A DNA stretch of 56,215 nucleotides, from NCBI GenBank assembly GCA_002163245.1, contig MAAL01000122.1, forward strand, positions 1-56,215. The letters run 5' to 3'. The notes under the pieces were generated by a model that saw only the letters and a program-made list of their open reading frames with translations, was not told the origin of the DNA and did no database searches. The stretch is from Gammaproteobacteria bacterium 42_54_T18 (lineage in GTDB: Bacteria; Pseudomonadota; Gammaproteobacteria; Pseudomonadales; Ketobacteraceae). A program made the translations under genes and the position numbers. Every line of letters begins with the position of its first letter. Within the stretch, counting starts at the first letter, position 1. Below, piece by piece: positions 43,685-51,491 of the stretch.

Positions 43685-46441
43685 ATGCTTAGATTCTGTT
43701 TTATCCTACTCGCGTGTGTTTCTTTTTCATTGCGTGCCAGTGTCCCTGAACCCTCATTTGTTGTTTATGGTGATGTGCTATCTTCAGGAACTAAAGTTCA
43801 GCAAGAAGGTATGTTAGTGTCGGCGCGTTACGCCGGGTCTACCATTGCAGAAATGTTATTAAGCACGGCCAATGATTTTTCTTTTTCCTTGGAAATTCCA
43901 CTCGAAGCCAGTGTTGGCCCGAGAGAAGCAGGTAAAGCACGTATTAGCGATGTTATCGAAATATACGTAGCAGGGCAGTTAGCATCTAATGTCCAGGTTG
44001 ATGAGCGTGGCGCATACCGCCAGTTAGATCTCAACCTACCGCAAGGTTTTGATAGCGACGGTGATGGCCTCCAAGACGCACAAGAAATTGCCAATGGTAG
44101 TAATCCGAATGACCCGAACGATCCCGTAAAATTTGGTGACCAAGATTTGGATGCCGATGGTATTTCAAACGGGGCAGAGTTTTTAACCGGAACCTATGAC
44201 CCTTTTGGTGATGCCGATGGTGATGGTTACTCAAACCAAGACGAATACACCTTAAATCAAGATCCAAACTCTGCGTCTAATCTACCAAAGCAAAGTCCGG
44301 ATGCAGGAACATATTCCGCATTGCACGCCCATGCTGACGCATACAGCTTTTTATTAGCAGAAAACGGTGGTGATTTACTGTGGGACGATGCGGTTAACGG
44401 CACGCCACTGAGTATTGTTCCTACCTACTGGAACGTGGATAAAACAACGGATTATTTAATCAGTACCTCTCAAGGTAAGCTGTTTATTTTACTGCAAACC
44501 GCACCCAACACATTCGCCGATCCACAATTGGTAAGTCTATTTTCAGTGCCTACAGGGAGTGATTTATACGTAGGTTTTGCCAACATTGACGGTATTAATG
44601 CCCCTGAGTTATGGGCGTTTAGCCGCGTATCGAATCAATTGTATATTTTTGAACGTAACGCCAAAGACGCACCTTACGGTTCTCAAGTATGGTTACAAGC
44701 TGCATTACCAGGTGTTGCTGGCCATGTGCAATTAGTAGACTTGGATGAAGATGGTGTTGTTGATGTTGTTGCTAATGGTGTTGATCTAGCGATTCAAGAT
44801 AGAACGCCTTCTAATACGATGGCAATTTATAAAGGTACCTGGGATGGTATTACCTATGGGTTAGGTACGGCATCGTTAATCACCAGTCAAACCCATATTA
44901 ATAACAGCCCATTTGTTGTTATCGATAACATCGTAGAAGCTGGTTTTGATAAACAACAAGATATCCATATTCGTGGTTTAGATCAAAAATTTTACGTGGA
45001 TCTTTCGTTTAACAGTTTAAAGAAAGGCGCTATTTCAGAGTCTCTTATCCAGCAAATAGTGACCACCCAAACAGCAGGGGAAGGCGCAGCGCTGACCAGT
45101 CTGCTGGCACATCTGAACACAGGTGCAGCTACTGACGCCTATGCTGTTGCAAACCTAAATAACGATACTGCGAATACGATGGATGTATTGCAATACACCG
45201 GTACCTTATCGGGTGCTGCCAATAAGTTTCGTTTGATACCCGGTGTTATCTCCACAAAAGATCAAGACTTGGATGGTGTTGCGGACTATAAAGATATTGC
45301 AGCGAATGACCCCAATGCACCATTACCTAATGGCGCGCTGGATTTTGATGGTGATGGGATCCCTTACGGAATAGATGGTAACCACAGCGGCCTAGAAGAT
45401 GCTGATAGTGATGGTATGCCTGATGGCTTCGAGCTAACCCATGGCTTAAATCCTAATGATGCATCCGATGCCAGTAGTGATCTCGATTTTGACCTACGAA
45501 CAGCGTATCAAGAATATAAAGATGGAACTGACCCGAATGATTCAACGTCAGTTGTTACACAAGAAGCCGTATTAAGAACCAGTGCTAAAGCGTTTGAGCG
45601 CGGTGCATCGGATATGTTGATACATGGTGATGAAATTGTTGTTTCCTCACAAAATAGCCAGGCCGTTAAGTTGTTTAACGTCAACAACCTTTCTCAAATG
45701 CGCACTTTGCAATCATCCGATGTAAACGGCGTATCAAAAATTGTTTCTACCAATAACCTGATGGTACTGGGTAACGTGGGCGGTTCGGTCGAAATCTTTG
45801 ATGTGAATGCAGCAGCGAGACTGATCAAGTTTAACCAGAGCACGTCATCGGTAACGGATATGAGCGTTAATGGAACTTCATTATTTTCGCTTCATGCCAA
45901 CGGTGATGTTTACCATTGGAACCTTGAGACTCTTAGCTACGTGTCACACTGGCATGTTTACGATGGCTTCCTAACCAGTATCTACGCTCGGGGTGATCTG
46001 GTTTACATCCAAGCGTCAGCACCAGAAAAAATCATGTTTGTTTGGAACGTAAAAAATCAAACACAAATTTATACCATTAACGGCAGCGCCGAGTGTTGTG
46101 AAAAAGTGGTGGCTGAATATTCCGGCGACACCATGATGTTTGCCAACAGTTTTAGTAATTCCGGTATCTATGCGATGAACGTCAATAACTTTAACAGCCA
46201 AGAGGTGGTTGAAGGGGTTGATGCAACCGTATTGCGTGTACTTAGCCAGAAGAATACCCAAGGAACCGAAGTTTATGTGGGTCGTAAGAGTGGTGTTATC
46301 GACTGGTATTCCGCAGATGATGGCGGGTTTATAGGCCGTGTCGCTGCTCCCTATACCTACGTTAGGGATATTGAAATTATTAACGGTGGGTTTATCTCCC
46401 TACATTCCGATGGAACGATTTATTTTTGGGAGCATAAATAA
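43685..46441 (+). CDS. Secreted thrombospondin-3 repeat / WD40-like propeller protein
   Basis: A 918-residue exported protein. The ATG at 43685 has GGGAG 7 bases before it and starts a Sec signal (MLRFCFILLACVSFSLRAS). Residues 122-196 are acidic calcium-binding repeats of thrombospondin type 3 (DSDGDGLQDAQE, DQDLDADGISNGAEF, DADGDGYSNQDEY). A second such block is at nt 45262-45540. Between them is an FG-GAP-like stretch (DLDEDGVVDVV). Residues about 610-918 read as a WD40-like propeller (SVEIFDVNAAARLIKF, VYHWNLETLSYVSHWHV, TIYFWEHK). First gene of the operon; its stop overlaps the next start. A longer upstream frame is ignored because it lacks a signal peptide and overlaps the leader hairpin. 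Confidence 0.85.
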   Translation: MLRFCFILLACVSFSLRASVPEPSFVVYGDVLSSGTKVQQEGMLVSARYAGSTIAEMLLSTANDFSFSLEIPLEASVGPREAGKARISDVIEIYVAGQLASNVQVDERGAYRQLDLNLPQGFDSDGDGLQDAQEIANGSNPNDPNDPVKFGDQDLDADGISNGAEFLTGTYDPFGDADGDGYSNQDEYTLNQDPNSASNLPKQSPDAGTYSALHAHADAYSFLLAENGGDLLWDDAVNGTPLSIVPTYWNVDKTTDYLISTSQGKLFILLQTAPNTFADPQLVSLFSVPTGSDLYVGFANIDGINAPELWAFSRVSNQLYIFERNAKDAPYGSQVWLQAALPGVAGHVQLVDLDEDGVVDVVANGVDLAIQDRTPSNTMAIYKGTWDGITYGLGTASLITSQTHINNSPFVVIDNIVEAGFDKQQDIHIRGLDQKFYVDLSFNSLKKGAISESLIQQIVTTQTAGEGAALTSLLAHLNTGAATDAYAVANLNNDTANTMDVLQYTGTLSGAANKFRLIPGVISTKDQDLDGVADYKDIAANDPNAPLPNGALDFDGDGIPYGIDGNHSGLEDADSDGMPDGFELTHGLNPNDASDASSDLDFDLRTAYQEYKDGTDPNDSTSVVTQEAVLRTSAKAFERGASDMLIHGDEIVVSSQNSQAVKLFNVNNLSQMRTLQSSDVNGVSKIVSTNNLMVLGNVGGSVEIFDVNAAARLIKFNQSTSSVTDMSVNGTSLFSLHANGDVYHWNLETLSYVSHWHVYDGFLTSIYARGDLVYIQASAPEKIMFVWNVKNQTQIYTINGSAECCEKVVAEYSGDTMMFANSFSNSGIYAMNVNNFNSQEVVEGVDATVLRVLSQKNTQGTEVYVGRKSGVIDWYSADDGGFIGRVAAPYTYVRDIEIINGGFISLHSDGTIYFWEHK

Positions 46442-46875
46442 TGAAAACAATAACCTCTACGTTGTGCGTTGTTAGTTTGTCAGCTCTGTTAATGCTGTCC
46501 GGTTGTGGCGGTGGAGGCGGCGGTGGTTCTGATGCTGGTCCAACACCCGATAACGGCACCCAAAATCCCGTAGGTGTATCACTTGATGTGACCGGTGGAT
46601 CAGAGTTCGCCGCAGATGGAACACTGTCGTTACGTGTGGCGGTATCAGAGCTTAACAATGATGATGCGATCTACCTATCGGTACAAAGTGATGATGTAGA
46701 TTCACAGGCAATGTCGGTATCACCTCAACAGTCAGTGATCTACCCGACTGATGGTGATGTGGATGTCACGTTAACGGTAAAAAACAACAGCTTAACGGCT
46801 AACCCGACACTATCGGTGACAGTCGTTACCGCGGGAAATGTCACGTTAACAAAAGACATTTCCATATCCTTGTAA
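46441..46875 (+). CDS. Poly-Gly lipoprotein
   Basis: A 144-residue lipoprotein: signal with lipobox LSGC, followed by GGGGGGG and a flexible linker, then an all-beta domain (about 50-144: LSLRVAVSELNNDDAIYLSV) like an immunoglobulin-fold. The start codon shares one base with the stop of the preceding gene (46441), so the two are coupled. The Gly tract after the Cys is a spacer often seen in outer-membrane surface lipoproteins. No function is known. Confidence 0.85.
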   Translation: MKTITSTLCVVSLSALLMLSGCGGGGGGGSDAGPTPDNGTQNPVGVSLDVTGGSEFAADGTLSLRVAVSELNNDDAIYLSVQSDDVDSQAMSVSPQQSVIYPTDGDVDVTLTVKNNSLTANPTLSVTVVTAGNVTLTKDISISL

Positions 46876-46928
46876 GCACCAACTTTAGCCCTTAGATTCT
46901 TAGCAATAGTACATAGGTAAACTGACAC

Positions 46929-47873
46929 ATGAACATTCAGCCAATTTTATTGGGTGCACTCGTTTTGATGCTTGCTGCCTGCTCAAAACCAGAACCCGTT
47001 GCAGAGTATCCATATCAACAAGGTGATGCTGCGCTCAAACCTGTTGCCACGGTGTCTGGTGATGTGATTACACGGGCCGAAGTTGACCATGCGCTGGCTT
47101 TCTATAGCTCTAATCCCTTTGCTTCATCGCAAGAAGGAAAAAACAACATCCTGAATGAAATGGTTGAGGATCAAGTGTTTTACAAAAAGGCGATTGAAAA
47201 CGGATTTGATAAAAGCCCAGAGTTTGTCATCAACCAGAGAAAACTCTTGGCTCATGAATACAAAAAATACTTACAACAGAAAGTAGGGCAGGCATCCGTT
47301 ATTACCGATTATGATATCGGTCGTTTCTACCAAGACAATATCGGGCAATACACCAAACCTGGCATGTACCGTATCGCAATTTATTTTCGACGTGCTAATC
47401 AAGAGAAGCCCCAGTACACACTAAAGCAAATTGCTGATTCAGTGCAGTATCTTGAATCTGGCTTGGGTTTTGGAAAATACGCATTAACCTCCAATCACCT
47501 GAAAACCAATAACCGCGGAGGCAAACTTCCCTGGTTAACCGCGGAATCCAATGTTGCCGGAATCCCTAAAACGGTCATACAAACCGGCGAGTCACTAGAG
47601 ATTGGTAACGTATCTGATGTTATTAAAACGGATGCCGGTCACTATCTTGTGCGATTAATGGAAAAACGCGATAGCCAAGTCACGCCACTTGATGCGGTTA
47701 AGCCAGTGATTCGAGAAGCATTATTGAAGAAGAAAAAAGAAACTCAAATGCAAACCTATTTGCAGCAAGCCAAGGACGCGTATGACATCGTTATTTACGA
47801 AGATAATCTCACGTCAACAGACGCAAGCGATAAATCACATTCTTTTGGCCCTCCCGGCTTTCCCGTTAAGTAA
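46929..47873 (+). CDS. Parvulin-type peptidyl-prolyl isomerase lipoprotein
   Basis: A 314-residue lipoprotein (lipobox LAAC). Residues about 40-130 are SurA/PrsA-like N-terminal helices (VSGDVITRAEVDHAL, NEMVEDQVFYKKAI). A parvulin domain follows (LESGLGFGKYALTSNHLKT, GGKLPWLTAES, VSDVIKTDAGHYLVRLMEK). It resembles the EpsD-type PPIases linked to export systems. Placed inside an operon of large exported proteins, it is probably a dedicated periplasmic foldase. It follows the lipoprotein by 53 bases and is 12 bases before the next gene. Confidence 0.9.
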   Translation: MNIQPILLGALVLMLAACSKPEPVAEYPYQQGDAALKPVATVSGDVITRAEVDHALAFYSSNPFASSQEGKNNILNEMVEDQVFYKKAIENGFDKSPEFVINQRKLLAHEYKKYLQQKVGQASVITDYDIGRFYQDNIGQYTKPGMYRIAIYFRRANQEKPQYTLKQIADSVQYLESGLGFGKYALTSNHLKTNNRGGKLPWLTAESNVAGIPKTVIQTGESLEIGNVSDVIKTDAGHYLVRLMEKRDSQVTPLDAVKPVIREALLKKKKETQMQTYLQQAKDAYDIVIYEDNLTSTDASDKSHSFGPPGFPVK

Positions 47874-47885
47874 AAGGACGTACCC

Positions 47886-50800
47886 ATGAAGGCTATTCTC
47901 AGCAGCGGCATAAAACGCTTAACGGTCCTTGCGTTAGGTTTTTATATCGCTATTAGCAGTATCTCAAGTCTATCTGCGCAAACACTCACGGTGGCCGCTA
48001 ACCAATGGCAGCTGATTTCATTCACACACCTACCAGATCAACGCACCGTAGAAGATGTGTTTGGAGAGTCCGCAACCAATGGCACGTTGGAATCACTATG
48101 GGGTTTTGATAATACCATTAAGCAATGGCGCAGTTGGCCGGTAAGAGATGGCGTTGCTTCTTCTAACCTGTCTCAGCTTGAGCCCGGCTTAGGTTATTGG
48201 GTAAAAACTTCAGAAGAAGTTATTGTCGATTTAGCCGATGCAACCAATAGCGTAGGGGAAATGGTATTAAACCCTGGATGGAACCTTGTTGGTTTACCCA
48301 TCACAGGTGATATGCCACACGACCAAGTGTTAGCGAGTGTGCCGTATCTTGAACTATGGAGCTATGAGCCTGCACAAAATGCCTTTTTAGCAGTACGACG
48401 CGCAGCGGGTTCACGTATTATTTTAGAAGAACAATTCAGCACCTTGTCACCAGGTAAAGCTTACTGGATATACCTTTCTGAGCAGGCAACATTACTGCCA
48501 TCATTAGGCACCTTATTACCGCCTGATATTGATATTGAACCGCTGTTAACATTTCCAGAATACGGGCAAGAAACCCTTTGGGGTACATTGTCTCCTGGAG
48601 ATGTTGACTGGGATGAAGATGGATTTTTTGATTTCCCTAATACACAAAAAAGTATTGCCTTTGGTGATTTTCTAAACCGACAGCGCATCTCCATCGTGAA
48701 TGAAGGTAATAGTGTATTAAGCTGGCAAGCCACTATAGAGCCCGCTGTTGATTGGTTGTTGTTTGAAGCGTTTAACGAAGACGGCGAACCTGTGCTTACC
48801 AATATTGCGATTGGTAGTGCTACAGATACGAACGGTGAACTGATTTTAGTCGCCAACCGAGTGGGATTACCGCCTAACGGTATTTACACCACGCAAGTGG
48901 TACTACGCGCCAACGGTGCCGTGCAAGAAAAGCGTATTGATGTTGCATTAGAAGTGGCTGACGTTGTGGGTGATTATGAAGTCACCGTGCGTTTGGATAA
49001 TATTGATGGCAAAGACGCTGACCTACATAACCCGAAATATTTCCTCAGTTTCGCCCGAGATGGCCAAGGGGTAAAAGCCTTTTTAGATGAAGAGCGTTCA
49101 CTGTTAATACCAGAAACAACCTACCTTAGCGGTAGCATGGTGGCAGACCCGCAATCTCATGTAAAAGTATTGGGGCAGCTCTTTTTGCCAGTGGGTCATG
49201 CGCATAACCCTTATAATAGAGATATTCGTCGTGAGTTTACGCTAATTGGTCACCGTAGTGATGGTCAAGACGGTTTGCCGCCATTGGATTTACGTGGTGA
49301 CTATGCTGAGAATATCTATGGTTTGTTTGATCAACCCATTCAGCTAAAAGGTGAGTTTGTTGCTCGTCGGTTATCGCCACTCCCGAAAAAACAAGACCTC
49401 ACCGTATCTGACGCAATCAGCGGTGAAATTGTTGCTGTTGATACCGACAGTGGCATATCAACCTTTGAATTTACGGTGACTGATCGCCTGTCGATTACCG
49501 ATATTAAAACCAATTTAAAAATTGATCACCTAAGCCCTGAAACCCTTAGTATTAGTTTGGTTGGCCCAAGCAATACACAAATCATCTTACATCAGAATCA
49601 ACAGCGTTCTTTAGCTGATGTGCGTTTTGATGATTTTGACGCATCGGTAGAGTCTCTGGATAATTTCGATGGCCAGCTGGCGTTTGGACTCTGGCGCCTA
49701 GTAATACAAAACACGTCAGCCAATGTAGGTACCTTAGAAAAATGGACTATGGATATTGCCGGTGCCACGGTCTATGAAATCCAAGGGCAAACAGAACCCG
49801 GCACACAGCTACAGTTAACCGGTTGTGGTGTCGTGCGTTCAACGACAGCGGATGCTAGTGGCAACTTTAGCTTTGATGGACTGATCCCTTGTGATTACGA
49901 TATCAGCGTTGTACAGCACGGTTATGAAGTCACAACAACCAATGTACGAATTACAAGCTGCGTAAAAACGTTTGAAGAAAAATGTGATACACAAAGTGAT
50001 TACATAGTTTCTATGACCGCTGAACAGCTTGCAGAGATGCAACCACAATTACAGAATGCCAATGGTCAAATGGAAGTGGTGGTATCACCGTTATCACTCA
50101 CCATATTACCTACGCAAGATGTACCCTTAGAAGTTAAAGCCGTTGATATTACTCAATACGCCGACCTTGATACAACGTTGCAATCCCGAACCTGGGAGTT
50201 GTACAAACGGATTAACTCGTGGAGCTCCATTACCAGCCAAGGGTACTTGGTGGACGTGCCTGCTAGCGGACAGCAATCACCACTAACCAACCTCATCAGT
50301 TATTCAGAAAACAGTAACGAGTGGACACCTTCTGCATCGGTTACCATTGAACGTGCCAGTATTACTGACCCTCGAGGTGGCAATAACGCGGTTAAAGCCA
50401 CTCACAACGGTGACGGCTCAGCGGGTATCGTATTTGACAGCGTCAATATTGGAGAGGGCAGCTTCCCGATATTAAAAGACCAGCTAGTAACGTTCTCTGT
50501 GTTTGTTAAGCCAGGAAGCTTAAACGAAGTCAGTCTACGTTTTAGCAGCGGTGACGCAGTGTTAACACGAGAAACTATCAATATTACAACCGGCGCACAC
50601 CTTAGTGGTGACAGCTTAATGCCTCGCGTGACGTCGCTAGCGAACGGTTGGTATCGTGTGTCAGTTACCGCAAAAGCCCCTCAAGATTTCGGTAGCCTAA
50701 ATTGTGAATTACAACTGAGTAAAAATGGCAGTGTTTCCATTAATAGCCAAGAACACCTTTACGTGTTTGGCCCTCAGGCAGAACTTTATGAAGAGTCTCA

Positions 50801-51491
50801 GTCCTTATGGGTGCCCATTGGGGTGGGTGATATCACCATCTTTATTCCCAACCCACGCAACAGTGGTTATTTAACCACAGGTGCTAATCACGCTATCGCA
50901 GAAGCTCCCCAGCAACAAGATGTACTGGTAACAGCACAAAGCACCTCGGTGGGAACCTGGACGCATAACTTTGACAATAACCCCGCACAAGCGGGTGTGT
51001 ATTACATCGTGCTAAACAGTGATGTGAAAAATTCAGCGCAACAGGATGTGATTTTAAGTTATACCACCGCCGACATAACCTTGTTTGATGCCCAACTTGA
51101 TGCTGTTCACTTTGGTATTCATAGCGTACACGCAGGGGCGGGATCTTCAGGGTTAACCGCAATGGATATGGCTACTTTTGATATTAATCGGCCGCCGTTG
51201 GCTGATACGGAAGGCGAAGAAGATAGTGATAGTTTTGGAAATGAGGTTGATGAGGCCACGTTAACCAACAAACACAATGAAGTGTTTGAAGGTCCGAATG
51301 GCGGCTTTATAAAGAACGGTATGGATGAACCCGTGGGCGATCTCAATCGTCATTACCGAATGTATATCTCCACCGGCCAATTATTCTTTGGTGGTTCAGT
51401 GTATGGAAACAGCGGTGCATCCGAAGAAGAAAACAGCGGAGAGAACCTGCGTTTGGATGTGGGTATTCAGTCAGCGGAAGAGGGCGAATAA
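47886..51491 (+). CDS. Large exported multidomain protein with P-domain
   Basis: A 1201-residue protein with a Sec signal (cleavage after about residue 31, SLSA). Residues about 35-205 hold two tandem modules ending in GLGYWVKT and GKAYWIYL, each with a W-x-LIS/LVG strand. An Ig-like section follows. Residues about 505-628 are a proprotein-convertase P-domain (LSPETLSISLVGPSNTQIIL, FGLWRLVIQN). Residues 629-690 resemble a carboxypeptidase-regulatory beta-sandwich (TADASGNFSFDGLIPCDYD). Residues about 798-968 look like a jelly-roll carbohydrate-binding module (LISYSENSNEWTPS, WYRVSVTAKAP). The tail is acidic. No protease domain is present, so the P-domain is probably adhesive or structural. 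It ends 0 bases before the next gene. Confidence 0.85.
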   Translation: MKAILSSGIKRLTVLALGFYIAISSISSLSAQTLTVAANQWQLISFTHLPDQRTVEDVFGESATNGTLESLWGFDNTIKQWRSWPVRDGVASSNLSQLEPGLGYWVKTSEEVIVDLADATNSVGEMVLNPGWNLVGLPITGDMPHDQVLASVPYLELWSYEPAQNAFLAVRRAAGSRIILEEQFSTLSPGKAYWIYLSEQATLLPSLGTLLPPDIDIEPLLTFPEYGQETLWGTLSPGDVDWDEDGFFDFPNTQKSIAFGDFLNRQRISIVNEGNSVLSWQATIEPAVDWLLFEAFNEDGEPVLTNIAIGSATDTNGELILVANRVGLPPNGIYTTQVVLRANGAVQEKRIDVALEVADVVGDYEVTVRLDNIDGKDADLHNPKYFLSFARDGQGVKAFLDEERSLLIPETTYLSGSMVADPQSHVKVLGQLFLPVGHAHNPYNRDIRREFTLIGHRSDGQDGLPPLDLRGDYAENIYGLFDQPIQLKGEFVARRLSPLPKKQDLTVSDAISGEIVAVDTDSGISTFEFTVTDRLSITDIKTNLKIDHLSPETLSISLVGPSNTQIILHQNQQRSLADVRFDDFDASVESLDNFDGQLAFGLWRLVIQNTSANVGTLEKWTMDIAGATVYEIQGQTEPGTQLQLTGCGVVRSTTADASGNFSFDGLIPCDYDISVVQHGYEVTTTNVRITSCVKTFEEKCDTQSDYIVSMTAEQLAEMQPQLQNANGQMEVVVSPLSLTILPTQDVPLEVKAVDITQYADLDTTLQSRTWELYKRINSWSSITSQGYLVDVPASGQQSPLTNLISYSENSNEWTPSASVTIERASITDPRGGNNAVKATHNGDGSAGIVFDSVNIGEGSFPILKDQLVTFSVFVKPGSLNEVSLRFSSGDAVLTRETINITTGAHLSGDSLMPRVTSLANGWYRVSVTAKAPQDFGSLNCELQLSKNGSVSINSQEHLYVFGPQAELYEESQSLWVPIGVGDITIFIPNPRNSGYLTTGANHAIAEAPQQQDVLVTAQSTSVGTWTHNFDNNPAQAGVYYIVLNSDVKNSAQQDVILSYTTADITLFDAQLDAVHFGIHSVHAGAGSSGLTAMDMATFDINRPPLADTEGEEDSDSFGNEVDEATLTNKHNEVFEGPNGGFIKNGMDEPVGDLNRHYRMYISTGQLFFGGSVYGNSGASEEENSGENLRLDVGIQSAEEGE

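Noticed and set aside
48461-48856. 131-codon minus-strand frame inside the P-domain protein gene
   Set aside because: Antisense shadow; composition is Ser/Pro/Asn-rich and start context is poor.
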